Notes: generated from the sequence alone by a model not told the origin. A DNA stretch of 64,000 nucleotides from Limnobacter parvus (GCF_024623725.1 NZ_JANKHG010000026.1:124001-188000), one strand, 5' to 3'. Shown: positions 52,254 through 61,477, counted from the stretch's first letter. Program-made: numbers and translations.

Positions 52254-52493
52254 ATGAAACCTAAAAGCAAACTTGGACTGGCAGCGGGTGGGGCATTGTT
52301 GCTTACCCTAGCGGCCTGCGGTGGCGATGGTTCACCGCTTAATATCAGGGCAGCGGGCAGTGACGGAAATATCAATGCGACTGAAGCTCGGGCACTTTTA
52401 AGAAACGCCCCGGAAACCGGCGAGCCTGATGATGTTAGCAATTTAATGCTGGCTACTTCTGAAACGGCAGAGCCATTTGATTTGCCTGATTAA
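52254..52493 (+). CDS. Small lipoprotein, 79 aa
   Basis: The lipobox LAAC places the lipid-bearing Cys at residue 22. The mature chain of about 58 residues is acidic and of unknown function. It sits 12 bp after DUF4331, so it is likely a partner of it. GGACAG precedes the ATG. A terminator follows shortly after. Confidence 0.7.
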   Translation: MKPKSKLGLAAGGALLLTLAACGGDGSPLNIRAAGSDGNINATEARALLRNAPETGEPDDVSNLMLATSETAEPFDLPD

Positions 52494-52520
52494 ATTAATG
52501 ATTTGATTCAGTGCGCATGG

Positions 52521-52556
52521 AAAATCCCGCAGCTCAAAAGGCAGCGGGATTTTTTT
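52521..52556 (+). terminator. Intrinsic terminator
   Basis: AAATCCCGC (52522-52530) and GCGGGATT (52544-52551) pair around a 13-base loop, followed by T-rich sequence. It ends the DUF4331-lipoprotein transcript and, through its A-run, may serve the convergent DUF4198-like gene. Confidence 0.8.
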
Positions 52557-53250
52557 ATTCTGCGTTCAAAATTACTGACAAAAACTGACTTTTGTAGGCT
52601 GTGCCGTTTTCTTCAGTGGTCAAGGCCCGTAGCAGAGCTTCCCCTCTGGGTTGTAACAGCAAAGTGACTTTGCCAGTGGCATCAGTTTTGGACCACAAGG
52701 TAATCGGGGTCTCTGGGTACTCAAGGCCAACGGGTAAGTCAGGTACAGCTTGGCCGTTCTTGTACACATAGATGTTGTCGCTGTCGCCAGGCAAACTTAC
52801 GAATTGCGCAATCGCCGGGTTGTACAAAGCGCTATCAATTTTAATCGGTTGAATCTGCGCAGTCTTGAAATACTCTTCGTTGAACTTCTCGCTGCCCAAC
52901 ACCTTGTTGACCAGCGCTTTGTCCACTTTGTTTTCTTCAAAGTGCTGCGCGCCTTGGCGGGGCGACAATTCAATCAAGCTGGTTTTCAATGTGGCCAAAC
53001 AATTCGTGGGGCGTTCTTTGTACACATAGCGAATGCTGTTTTCGTCAAAGGCTAAATTAAAAATTTCGCCTTGGGCGTCAACACACCTTACGGCGTCCAC
53101 ATATTGACCTTTCACCGTAATTTCCTTGGCCGGGAAGTTGTGCCCAGTGGACAGGCCCATGCTTTGTTGGCCCGGCTCTATCCAGGTCAGGTGTGCCATG
53201 GCTGGAGCGCTGGTACTAATAAAGAGCAATGCAATCAGTTTCTTCAACAT
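52555..53250 (-). CDS. DUF4198-like exported protein, 231 aa
   Basis: A signal peptide ends around AMAHLTW (residues 17-19), and the mature chain begins with His near the N-terminus, as in DUF4198 and related copper- or nickel-binding beta-sandwich proteins. GYPETPITLWSKTDATGKVTLLLQPRGEALLRA resembles the C-terminal strand set. Function is uncertain. It converges on the lipoprotein gene and is divergent from the gene at 53308. I prefer ATG 53250 to an upstream ATG at 53280 because it gives a normal signal peptide. Confidence 0.68.
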   Translation of the reverse strand: MLKKLIALLFISTSAPAMAHLTWIEPGQQSMGLSTGHNFPAKEITVKGQYVDAVRCVDAQGEIFNLAFDENSIRYVYKERPTNCLATLKTSLIELSPRQGAQHFEENKVDKALVNKVLGSEKFNEEYFKTAQIQPIKIDSALYNPAIAQFVSLPGDSDNIYVYKNGQAVPDLPVGLEYPETPITLWSKTDATGKVTLLLQPRGEALLRALTTEENGTAYKSQFLSVILNAE

Positions 53251-53307
53251 AACAACTTTGGTGCCGCAGGTTAGAATCATTTAACAGTACTACACAACGG
53301 ATCAATC

Positions 53308-54345
53308 ATGGCGAAAACCGCTGCCACAGCGCCCAAAGATTTGGCTTCCCAGCTGCTTGAAGCTGAAGTTGCTTTCTGGCTTCTGAACCTGAAGGGTAAG
53401 AGGTTCCAGGCCATGTTGGCCGATGAGTTGGGGTATGTACTGGACCGGTTTGAACACATTTTGTTGAAAGATGCGGTTGACCAGAAAAAGGTAAAAGCCA
53501 CAGCACAGCGATATGCCGTTGAAATGGAAATTGGTGGTGCCATTCCTGAACTGTTTGGCGAAATCGCCAACCGTATTTTCGAGTTTCCTGCCAGCCGCAC
53601 CACGAAAATTGGCGAGGTGGTTTCTGATTCAATTGCCACTGAGTTCATCGAGAAAATCTTCGAACAAGATGGTGTGTTGGATCATGCGGTCACCAATATT
53701 CGCAACAGCACGCCTTTCCGTCATTTTTTATCCGATGTTATTTTCACTGTGCTCAAAGACTATGTGTTTGAGCAAAACAACTTGATGAAGTTCACCAGTG
53801 TGGCAAGCAGCACACGGAAGGTTCGTGAATGGCTAAGTACCAAAGCCCCTGATTTGTCGGAGGGGCTTGAAGACCGCGTGCGCAACCTGATGGAAAGCGG
53901 TGTTAAAAGTTCGCTGGAAATGGTGGATGAAACCCTGGACAACGAGCAGTACCGGGAAAACGCCATGAACAGCGCGTTGGCTTTTTGGGATGTGGTTCGC
54001 GAGTGGCCGCTAACGGCCTACCGCGATTACCTGACTGAACAAGACTTGCAAGAATTCATGGTGATGGGCTATGAATTCTGGCTTGAGTTTCGCAACACCG
54101 AGTATTTGAAATCATGCATTGATTTGGGCGTTGACTTTTTCTTTGAAAAGTACGGCGAGCAGTCGTTGCAAGACTTGCTAGACGACATAGGCGTTACCCG
54201 TGAAATGATTCTGGAGGAAGTAGACCATTACATTCCAGACCTTGCTGCCTTGCTGATCAAGGAAGGTGTTGCAGAAGGCTTTTTGCGCCGCAATCTGCAG
54301 CGCTTTTACAGCAGCAAGAAGGTGCAAGACCTTCTTGCGCCTTGA
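53308..54345 (+). CDS. Protein of unknown function, helical, 345 aa
   Basis: I do not recognise the family. It is cytoplasmic by appearance (no signal, no membrane helix), rich in acidic and aromatic helix-forming stretches such as FRHFLSDVIFTVLKDYVF and AYRDYLTEQDLQEFMVMGYEFWLEF. Composition suggests an all-helical fold, perhaps a lipid or membrane associate. It is convergent with the esterase gene. ATG 53308 has a plausible upstream site. Function is not assigned. Confidence 0.6.
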   Translation: MAKTAATAPKDLASQLLEAEVAFWLLNLKGKRFQAMLADELGYVLDRFEHILLKDAVDQKKVKATAQRYAVEMEIGGAIPELFGEIANRIFEFPASRTTKIGEVVSDSIATEFIEKIFEQDGVLDHAVTNIRNSTPFRHFLSDVIFTVLKDYVFEQNNLMKFTSVASSTRKVREWLSTKAPDLSEGLEDRVRNLMESGVKSSLEMVDETLDNEQYRENAMNSALAFWDVVREWPLTAYRDYLTEQDLQEFMVMGYEFWLEFRNTEYLKSCIDLGVDFFFEKYGEQSLQDLLDDIGVTREMILEEVDHYIPDLAALLIKEGVAEGFLRRNLQRFYSSKKVQDLLAP

Positions 54346-54349
54346 TTAT

Positions 54350-56485
54350 TTACAAATTGCCTGTGCTGGAGCCAGCTGGTAGGTTCAGTACCTTGCCGTT
54401 GCTGAATGTCAGCACCACTGGGCCATCTGATTCAACAGTGTAGGCTGCACCATTACTCAAGCAGCTTGCTGCGGCATCGATATTCATTGACGCCACATTG
54501 CTCAGTTTTGCCGTGAATCGGTTTTCGCTGGCCGTTTGCACAGGCATGCCGATCAGCCTGCGAAATGTTTGCACAAAAGGCACTGGACCGTTGCCAGCTG
54601 TTTGCCCGTTTTCAAATTGAACACTGCTGCGCGTGCACGCAAAGCTTTCGACGTCCATTGCAATGTCGCCTTCTGCGCGTCCTTTGATGTTGCTGAGCCA
54701 ATAAGCCTTGTCATGTTTGATTTCATACTGCGGAAATGCAAATGCCTCGTTGGTTTTGTACGTGATTCTTCCGGGATTTTTAACCACCGTTAAATTACGT
54801 GTGAATTCGGCTTCTTTACCCCATTCGTCCAAGGCAATTAAAGTAAGGTGCTCTGCGGCCAAGTGCATGTAAAACTCGTACAGCACTCCGTCGGTTTGGC
54901 CAAGTTTGAATGCCCAGTCCAGTCCGGTGTTGACTTGTACCAGTTCATCAAGTGCAGCATAAGAATGCGTGCCAGGAATGTGCCTTAAATTGTTTAGGTA
55001 GTTACTGATGTTGCCCAAGCCACCAATGCGGCTGTTGATGGGCAATTCGAAGGGCAGGGCACCTGCCAGTGCGTCTTCACCTTGAATTAGCGCGTCGCCC
55101 AGCAGCGGTGTATTCAAAATGCTGCCGGTAAAGCCCACCCAGTTGCTTAAACCTGCAAAGCGGTCGGGATACAGGGCGGCAAGGCGTGTTGATCCGTACC
55201 CACCCATGGAATAGCCGCCCACCAGCACACGGTCTTCATCAATGTTGAAGGTATTTAAGGCATCGTCCAGCACGTCAAGCACGTCACGTTCCGACAAGCC
55301 GGTGTAAAACCCATAAGGCCCGCGACCCAGCGGTGAAATAAGCACTCGGTCAAGTTGCTCACCAAACTGGGCTTGCATATTGGGCTGGTTGATCTGGCTT
55401 GCATGGTTGGCTTCGCAGCCATGCAGAATTACCTGAAGGCTGCGTTGATCATCCAGATTGCCATTGGTGGGAATGTAAACACCATAGGGCTGATACTTGC
55501 CCACAAAGTGAAAAAATTGTCCGCAGAAGCGGCTTTCAGTTTGCTCGCGACCCGGTATGCCTTGCAGCACCATGCCTTCACCGGTGGAATTCGGTACCGT
55601 GTATTTGGATGTGTAAACACGTTGTTTAAAGCCAGCGCCCACTACTGCTTTCTCGGTGTTGCCCCGGTTCAGTTTTTGGCTGTTCACCACTGCAAAGAAT
55701 TCGGTAATGTCGCCAGAACCCAGTGCAGCAGCCTGTTTGTCTTCCCACCAGTTGCCCTTGTTCGGTAACAATTGTGCCGGTATGGTGCCTTCGGCGCCAG
55801 CTTCTTCATCAGGACCTCGGAAAGCCACGTTCATCACTTCACCACTACTTTGTGCGGTCACCGCCCATAACTTGAAGGTGCTATTGGCCGGTGCTGGGAA
55901 CGTGCCAGTAATTAAATTGGTGTCCGGATTTCCTGTATTGAATTCATAAACCACATCGGCACCAGCCACACTCAGGCCCAGCAATGTTTCCGAGCCAGTG
56001 GCAGGGTTGTTGTCGGAATCAATTGCGATGGCGGCTATGGTTTGACCTGCTTCATAAAGGGCGTTCAGCTCGAATGTGGCCGTGTAGGTGTTGCCTTGTT
56101 TGCTGATTCGCAATTCGACCAGGTCGGCTGTGCTTTCTGCACCGGCGGGGTATCGTGAGTCGCCAGCGGTGGGCGACAACAAGCCTGGTGTATTGGCCAG
56201 TGGATTACCCAGTTGGCCAGCACGGCTGGCCAGATTCAACAAGGCAGGGCTTGGTGAAAGCAGGCCCGTGTCAGCGCCGTAGTCATCGAACACATAGTCG
56301 CGGTACACCAGCACGCCATCGCAAATCTCGGTAACACCAGCAAACCAGGATTGTTCGTTGCACTGGGCGGTTTCCTGGGGTGAAACAGGGGTTCCTGTGG
56401 CAGAGGAAACAGTGTTTTCATCACTGCCACAGGCGGCGAGCAAAGCGGCTAAAACAATGGTGGGTAGTTGTTTTTTGTACAGCAC
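54350..56485 (-). CDS. Lipoprotein esterase (PHB-depolymerase/feruloyl-esterase-like), 711 aa
   Basis: Lipobox AACG places Cys19. The N-terminal 300 residues form a beta-rich domain (ADLVELRISKQGNTYTATFELNALYEAG) that may bind substrate. A catalytic domain follows: VILHGCEANHASQIN (oxyanion loop), GGYSMGGYGS (nucleophile Ser in GYSMG near residue 424) and a later Asp/His region. This is the pattern of extracellular polyester or feruloyl esterases. The start is a GTG at 56485; no ATG nearby has better support. It releases acids from a polymer or complex ester at the cell surface. Confidence 0.8.
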   Translation of the reverse strand: MLYKKQLPTIVLAALLAACGSDENTVSSATGTPVSPQETAQCNEQSWFAGVTEICDGVLVYRDYVFDDYGADTGLLSPSPALLNLASRAGQLGNPLANTPGLLSPTAGDSRYPAGAESTADLVELRISKQGNTYTATFELNALYEAGQTIAAIAIDSDNNPATGSETLLGLSVAGADVVYEFNTGNPDTNLITGTFPAPANSTFKLWAVTAQSSGEVMNVAFRGPDEEAGAEGTIPAQLLPNKGNWWEDKQAAALGSGDITEFFAVVNSQKLNRGNTEKAVVGAGFKQRVYTSKYTVPNSTGEGMVLQGIPGREQTESRFCGQFFHFVGKYQPYGVYIPTNGNLDDQRSLQVILHGCEANHASQINQPNMQAQFGEQLDRVLISPLGRGPYGFYTGLSERDVLDVLDDALNTFNIDEDRVLVGGYSMGGYGSTRLAALYPDRFAGLSNWVGFTGSILNTPLLGDALIQGEDALAGALPFELPINSRIGGLGNISNYLNNLRHIPGTHSYAALDELVQVNTGLDWAFKLGQTDGVLYEFYMHLAAEHLTLIALDEWGKEAEFTRNLTVVKNPGRITYKTNEAFAFPQYEIKHDKAYWLSNIKGRAEGDIAMDVESFACTRSSVQFENGQTAGNGPVPFVQTFRRLIGMPVQTASENRFTAKLSNVASMNIDAAASCLSNGAAYTVESDGPVVLTFSNGKVLNLPAGSSTGNL

Positions 56486-56546
56486 AGTCTCGTATCCGTC
56501 AGCAATTGGTTCAATGAAGTATTACTTCACTAAAGTGCCAATGGAT

Positions 56547-57434
56547 TCAATTGCTGCTTGCCAGTATTTGAAAGTCTTCCGCCCAACCGGCTGCGCGTTC
56601 TGCTGCATTGCTCCGTTGCTTGGAGTCCGCCACATTCAAGACATCCACGATTAATGCAATCGTGGCTTGTTGTCTCATTTCACTTTCCCGCTTTTCCGAT
56701 GCATTCGCAGGGTTTTGCCAATCGTTGAGCAATGCTGCAATTTGCTGACTCAAAGTGTTTTGATCGATTTGGCGATTCGCAGCCTGATTGGCCAACACCA
56801 TGAAACGTTGTTGACGCTCCAGACGTTTTTGAAACCAGGTTTCCGGGTTGTTCGAGCGATTCTTTGCCCAGTTGTCAATCAGCGCCAGCTGTTGCTTGTT
56901 TAAATTGCCAAGCCACCGCTCAAAGCGCTCTGCCATGCGTTCGGCGGATTGCTCAGTTCGCTTGTCGGGATTGCTCGGCAATCGCTCTTCTCGGTATTTT
57001 TCATTTGACTTTTTCAACGCCGCTTCAATTTCAGGGATTTGATGGGGGTAGAAGCCCAACATGTTTTTGGCAATCAAGGGGGCTGCTTGATTGGCAGTTC
57101 GGCGTAACGATGTTCGAACAGTTTGGTTCAATGCCTGCACTTGAGCCGTGGTAACAGGCTCAACCTTGGAATTGCTTGCTGTAAGTGCTGTTTGTACGAC
57201 TTGTAGCTCTTGAGCCAATTTTGGTAGTTCGTTGCTGCGGTGCCATTGAACCAGTTCAGTCAGACTGGTTCGAAGCAGGGCAGATTGCGTGTCATCGAAA
57301 TCAATCTTATTGCTTAGGTAGGTATGCGCAAAAGTGACCGAGTTGTTGTAACCCAGTTTGATTGCGCTGCAAGCGCCCAATAGCAAGACGCTGGCGAGCA
57401 AAATAAAGCCACGGGTTCGAATTCCAAATTTCAT
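56547..57434 (-). CDS. DUF6279 lipoprotein, 295 aa
   Basis: Lipobox LGAC with the lipid Cys at residue 22, followed by the family opening SAIKLGYNN. The rest is helical with a long Arg/Glu-rich middle (KYREERLPSNPDKRTEQSAERMAERFERWL). The family occurs in betaproteobacteria and others; its role is unknown. It is on the minus strand 61 bp upstream of the esterase gene. Confidence 0.8.
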   Translation of the reverse strand: MKFGIRTRGFILLASVLLLGACSAIKLGYNNSVTFAHTYLSNKIDFDDTQSALLRTSLTELVQWHRSNELPKLAQELQVVQTALTASNSKVEPVTTAQVQALNQTVRTSLRRTANQAAPLIAKNMLGFYPHQIPEIEAALKKSNEKYREERLPSNPDKRTEQSAERMAERFERWLGNLNKQQLALIDNWAKNRSNNPETWFQKRLERQQRFMVLANQAANRQIDQNTLSQQIAALLNDWQNPANASEKRESEMRQQATIALIVDVLNVADSKQRSNAAERAAGWAEDFQILASSN

Positions 57435-57498
57435 CGCAGATTCGCACCACTTTTTAAAGTTAAACAGTGTTGTTGAGACTCAAGGCTTTGTTTTTCGT

Positions 57499-58068
57499 TC
57501 ATTGTGTGTGGAAATCCGCAGCCCAAATTGGCAGCGGGTTCGCAAAGACATGAAGCTGACCATCCTGTATTCGTAGTACTTTGCGAAACGGATCACTGGC
57601 GCTGGAGTTGTCGAGAACCCAAAGGTCGTCGCACAGTGGAACGGCATTCAGCACATTGTTCAAAGTACGTGGAATTCGGTTTTCAATTTTGTCGTCGGGC
57701 ACTGAATGGCCGCCTGTTCCAATGCGTTGGTACACACGGGCTTTATTCAATGCAGTTTGTTCTAAATGAATAAATACCATGACTACCTGGTAGCCCAGTG
57801 CCTTGGCTTTGGCCACGAAATCGATTTTTGAAGGGTGCGAAAACACTGTTTCAAAGCAAAAAGTTTTGCCCTGTTCGAGAAGGCTGTTTCGAAGATTTTC
57901 CGCGATTTTCGCGGCGTCGTAGCTGTGGGCTTCCGGTGCTTGAGGAAACACATCGCGGGCGATGTCATCGGCGTTCACAAAGGGCATGCCCAGTGCTTGC
58001 AGTTGTGTGCGGTAAAAAGTGGATTTCCCCGCGCCATTGCCGCCCACCAGCAGCCACAGTTGTTTCAT
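57499..58068 (-). CDS. Zeta-toxin-like P-loop kinase/ATPase, 189 aa
   Basis: Walker A GGNGAGKST is at residues 9-17, followed by NADDIARDVFP (Asp in the substrate region) and TFCFETVFSHPSK (the acidic residue expected in zeta-like proteins). These are the marks of zeta toxins, which phosphorylate UDP-GlcNAc, and of related P-loop kinases that are not toxic. It lies 12 bp after a ParD-like antitoxin gene, so it is likely the toxin half of a TA pair, though similar proteins also occur as housekeeping kinases. Confidence 0.75.
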   Translation of the reverse strand: MKQLWLLVGGNGAGKSTFYRTQLQALGMPFVNADDIARDVFPQAPEAHSYDAAKIAENLRNSLLEQGKTFCFETVFSHPSKIDFVAKAKALGYQVVMVFIHLEQTALNKARVYQRIGTGGHSVPDDKIENRIPRTLNNVLNAVPLCDDLWVLDNSSASDPFRKVLRIQDGQLHVFANPLPIWAADFHTQ

Positions 58069-58080
58069 GTCAGCTCAATG

Positions 58081-58497
58081 TCAACTTAGTGTCGGCTTTA
58101 TGGGCTTGAACACGCCGTTGTCAAACTGGCCCACTTTTATTTTGCCTTTGCCATCAACTTGTTCAAGCAGACCAGGGTGCGTGGTGCTGGCTTGGTAGCG
58201 CAGTTTGCTTTGGCTAACTTCGGCTTTCAATTCACCAGTGCTGCGTTTCAGGTCCATATTGCCAAACACCGTGTCAGCGTTCAGTGCTGGGGCGTTAACT
58301 TGCTCCAGCTTCACGCGCAGCAGCCCTGCCTTGATTTGAAGCAGACTTTCAGGGTCGAGCAAGTTTTCTACTTTTTGGCCGATACTGGCCCAGTATTCAA
58401 TTTGCTCGGCCGCACTGCGGTGGTGGAGTTTACCCAACACGGAAGCATTGCTCATTAAATCAGATTGGATACGAATTGGTGAAGAGGCTTTGGCCAT
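58081..58497 (-). CDS. ParD-like antitoxin-family protein, 138 aa
   Basis: The N-terminal MAKASSPIRIQSDLM and HHRSAAEQIEYWA match the DNA-binding region of ParD-like (PF11903) antitoxins. The C-terminal half (about residues 85-135) is unrelated and may bind the toxin. GGGAG precedes the ATG. A perfect 19-bp inverted repeat lies 25 bases upstream, consistent with autoregulation. It is followed after 12 bp by the zeta-like gene. Confidence 0.76.
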   Translation of the reverse strand: MAKASSPIRIQSDLMSNASVLGKLHHRSAAEQIEYWASIGQKVENLLDPESLLQIKAGLLRVKLEQVNAPALNADTVFGNMDLKRSTGELKAEVSQSKLRYQASTTHPGLLEQVDGKGKIKVGQFDNGVFKPIKPTLS

Positions 58498-58522
58498 GGC
58501 ATACTCCCTGCGAATGCAGTAA

Positions 58523-58541
58523 TTGTAGCAAAATGCTACAA
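58523..58541. promoter_or_regulatory. 19-bp perfect palindrome, probable TA autoregulatory operator
   Basis: TTGTAGCA-AAA-TGCTACAA lies about 25 bases upstream of the ParD-like start (58497), where antitoxin operators normally sit. Confidence 0.7.
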
Positions 58542-58569
58542 AAACAGCAAATCACAGGTTTCGAACTGA

Positions 58570-59583
58570 TTACAAGTTGCGCAATACGAATTCTTTAATG
58601 GCCTGTGCGCAGGGGTAGGGTGTTTCAATCATGGGTAAATGCCCCACTTCGTCGAACAAACACATTTCCGCACGCTTGATGAGCCGCTCGAATTCATAAG
58701 CGCAGCTAATATGAAGCACATCGTCTTGCTTGCCCCACATGATCAAAGTGGGCGCTGAAATGTCTTCGAAGGTGGCTTTGGTGTAGTCGGGGCGGCGGCT
58801 CAGCATTTCCTGAAACAGAAACCCGTTAACATCGCGCCGGTGAATCAGTTCGGTGGCGGAAAAAAAGGCAGCAGAAGCAGCCAAAGCCCGGTTGTGAAAT
58901 ACCAGCTCAGTCAACTTCATCACGTCCATGGGTGCACGGGGCACCAGGCGGTTTTTACCCCGCAGTACTTCGCGGATAAAATCAGTTTCTTCGTTGCCCG
59001 GAAGGCCCAGTGCGTCCATCAATACAAGGCTGGTGACCATTTCCGGAAAGCGGGCGGCAAGCAAACCAGCCAGTGCACCCCCCATTGAATTGCCCACTAC
59101 ATTCACTCTATGCACGCCAATTTCAGTCAGCCAGTCGTGCAAGCGTTCGGTTTGATCTTCAAGGCCATAATTGCGTTCGGGATTGAACCCACTCTCACCC
59201 CAGCCTGGCAAATCAGGTATCAAAATCCGGAACTGTCCTGCGAAGAACGGTAGCAACGGCAACCAGTGTTCTTTCGCTGCTGCAAAGCCATGCATTAGTA
59301 ACAGGGCGGGGCTGGTCGGGTTACCGATTTCTAGCCACACCAGTTTGTCTTTGCCCACACCAATTCGCTTGCGATGCACACCCACCAAGCCACCATACCA
59401 AGGGTTCAGACGCGTAAAGCTGAATAATTTTGGGCGCCAGTCTTTCAGTTTGTCTGACGAGATTTCAGGCGCGTGGCGCAAAAATGCCTCGCCAACATGG
59501 TCAAAATATTGATCAACCAGTTTTGCGCCTTCGCTGATGGGAGTAACTTCTTTGCCTTTGGACTTACGGACAGGTTTGGCCAA
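58570..59583 (-). CDS. Alpha/beta hydrolase, 337 aa
   Basis: LMHGFAAAKEHW is the oxyanion segment, VVGNSMGGALAG the nucleophile elbow with Ser in GNSMG, GKQDDVLH the acid and EVGHLPMIE the His. No signal peptide is seen. It is a cytoplasmic esterase or lipase-like enzyme; the substrate is unknown. The start is TTG with AAAAGG upstream. It lies beyond the TA pair on the same strand. Confidence 0.85.
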   Translation of the reverse strand: MAKPVRKSKGKEVTPISEGAKLVDQYFDHVGEAFLRHAPEISSDKLKDWRPKLFSFTRLNPWYGGLVGVHRKRIGVGKDKLVWLEIGNPTSPALLLMHGFAAAKEHWLPLLPFFAGQFRILIPDLPGWGESGFNPERNYGLEDQTERLHDWLTEIGVHRVNVVGNSMGGALAGLLAARFPEMVTSLVLMDALGLPGNEETDFIREVLRGKNRLVPRAPMDVMKLTELVFHNRALAASAAFFSATELIHRRDVNGFLFQEMLSRRPDYTKATFEDISAPTLIMWGKQDDVLHISCAYEFERLIKRAEMCLFDEVGHLPMIETPYPCAQAIKEFVLRNL

Positions 59584-59761
59584 GTGGGACCTTTTATTTA
59601 TAGTATTGATACATGATTACCAAAGCATACTTCGAATAATTACAAAGGTGAGCCCTTACCGCGAAACTCAATAATCTTTGTGTTTGGTCTTTTTCGCATC
59701 ATTCGGGGAAAGGCTTACACTGTCCTTGCAAGCCAACCTGATTTTTTTAGGCATTCATTGA

Positions 59762-59787
59762 CCTTGTGTCGTGTGGACGACACAAGG
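59762..59787. repeat. Perfect 11-bp hairpin without T-run
   Basis: CCTTGTGTCGT (59762-59772), loop GTGG, ACGACACAAGG (59777-59787). It follows the PhoX-like stop by 9 bases on the minus strand. No T-run follows on either strand, so it is not a classic intrinsic terminator; it may stabilise the mRNA 3' end or mark Rho-dependent termination. Confidence 0.6.
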
Positions 59788-59795
59788 CGAACACC

Positions 59796-61271
59796 TTAAC
59801 CTCGAAACTCCTCCGGAATTAACAGTTCATAAGTGGCGCCGGTGCCGGGCAAGTTGGGCAAGCCGGGCAAGGCAGGCAGGTTGGGCCCACGCTGATTGCT
59901 GAAGTAGAGCCTGGACCCGTCCGGTGAGAATGCAGGGCCTGCAAGCTCACTGCCACCACCTGTAATTTGAAGCAGAATTTTCGCAGGTTGATTTGGAATC
60001 ATCACCATCAAACGCATCGCGTCGCCATCTTCGGCCACGATTACATCGCCCGCAGGGCTTACCACCAAGTTGTCTACATCGTCAAAGCCCGCACCCTCGG
60101 CTAGCTGGCTGTTGTCAAACACAACTTCGATTAAGTCATTATCAACGTCGAGCGCATACACCCGGTTGTCGCCCTTGCAGGCGAAGAATACTACTGCGCG
60201 CATTGGCTTGGCCACGCCACTGACAGTTGGTGCTTGCCCTTGGGGGAATTCCTGAATCCAGATGCCTTCACCACCCCTGAACACTGTGCCTGGAACTGGC
60301 AAACCTGCGGTGCTGGTCCGGTTGCGTACCTGTGCCTGAGGATTCTCGGGTTCCAGCACATCAACCCACTTTACGCGGTGAACGCGTTGTGCCACTGCAA
60401 TGTCGTCCTGATATGCACCTGCTTCAAAACCGACAATTTCAAGTACTTGAAGTTTGCCCTGTTCCATGTTTAAACCCATGATGCCGTTCACAGCGGGGCG
60501 TAATTCACCTTCTGACACGAACCTGTAAAGGCGACCGTCACCTGCATCTTCAGTCAGAAACAATGTTTTGGTCGGCATGTCCACTGCCACGGCCTCGTGG
60601 TTGTATACACCAAGTGCGGGCAGGGCGCGTGCGGTTGAGGTGTTGCCCAGCGGATCGCATTCCCAGGTCACGCCTGTTTGGGTTTCTTCACAGCTTAACC
60701 ACGTACCCCATGGTGTTGCGCCGCCCGCGCAATTGCGCGAAGTGCCAGTCAAAATTCGATAAGCCGATTGCAAGTCGCCCTGTGAGCTGAATCGCAGTGC
60801 ACCCACGCCGCCTCTTGGCGCTTCTGTTTCGCTGTTGGAGACGTAAACCCAACCGCCATCCTCGGTCGGGAAAACTGCACCGCCATCGGGAAAGATATGC
60901 CAGTTGTAGCCAGTCAAACCAAGCAAATCAGGTATGCCCAGCACAGGATTACTAAGGTGGCGCGCCACGGGGCGGACCACAAAACCTGCAGGTGCGAGAA
61001 TGTTGTCAACGCCCGTTGCCACCAATTCACCAATTCCAGCCAGCGGGCCAGGCTGCAAGGGAAGTTCCATGGCCAATGGACCCAAGTTGGGAGGATTGAC
61101 AACCGGTGTGCCCGGGTTTTCATTGGGCGCTGTTGGCGTAGTGCCGTCAATTGACGAATTTCCGTCGGAACCACATGCACTCAAGATGGGAAGTGCAGTT
61201 GCACCTGCGCCCAAAAACATGGCGCGAAGCAGGGCTCGTCGTTTAAAAGAGGGGATTTGAGTAGGTGTCAT
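59796..61271 (-). CDS. PhoX/DUF839-family Tat lipoprotein, 491 aa
   Basis: FKRRALLRAMFLG opens a Tat signal; LSAC near residue 32 could also be a lipobox. GATPWGTWLSCEETQTG and VYNHEAVAVD are typical of PhoX/DUF839 beta-propeller phosphatases, which use iron and calcium. It is probably an exported phosphatase. It is divergent from a PhoD-like gene (61478). I use ATG 61271, since the further upstream frame would place a long leader before the Tat motif. Confidence 0.82.
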   Translation of the reverse strand: MTPTQIPSFKRRALLRAMFLGAGATALPILSACGSDGNSSIDGTTPTAPNENPGTPVVNPPNLGPLAMELPLQPGPLAGIGELVATGVDNILAPAGFVVRPVARHLSNPVLGIPDLLGLTGYNWHIFPDGGAVFPTEDGGWVYVSNSETEAPRGGVGALRFSSQGDLQSAYRILTGTSRNCAGGATPWGTWLSCEETQTGVTWECDPLGNTSTARALPALGVYNHEAVAVDMPTKTLFLTEDAGDGRLYRFVSEGELRPAVNGIMGLNMEQGKLQVLEIVGFEAGAYQDDIAVAQRVHRVKWVDVLEPENPQAQVRNRTSTAGLPVPGTVFRGGEGIWIQEFPQGQAPTVSGVAKPMRAVVFFACKGDNRVYALDVDNDLIEVVFDNSQLAEGAGFDDVDNLVVSPAGDVIVAEDGDAMRLMVMIPNQPAKILLQITGGGSELAGPAFSPDGSRLYFSNQRGPNLPALPGLPNLPGTGATYELLIPEEFRG

Positions 61272-61361
61272 CGCATGCCTGCCGATATAACGTTGTGTAC
61301 TTTTTGTACTTGTTTTTTTACTGCGCAGTTTGGGCAAATTACTCAGTGTGAACTGCATTAC

Positions 61362-61379
61362 AAATGACACATGTCATTT
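61362..61379. promoter_or_regulatory. 18-bp inverted repeat between phosphatase genes
   Basis: AAATGACA (61362-61369) and TGTCATTT (61372-61379) flank CA in the 206-bp gap between the divergent PhoX-like and PhoD-like genes. The TGTCAT core recalls Pho boxes, but the arrangement is inverted rather than direct, so regulation by PhoB is not shown. Confidence 0.45.
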
Positions 61380-61477
61380 TCAAGACGATTCATCTAGAAC
61401 AATGACTCCCAGTCAAAATAAATCCTTTTCTCAAGTTGGGCAGTATCAGATTTAACCAACACAGGAAAGGCAATCTG

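Noticed and set aside
61272-61477. PhoB box for the phosphatase genes
   Set aside because: The TGTCAT elements are inverted, 2 bp apart, not the direct repeats of a Pho box.
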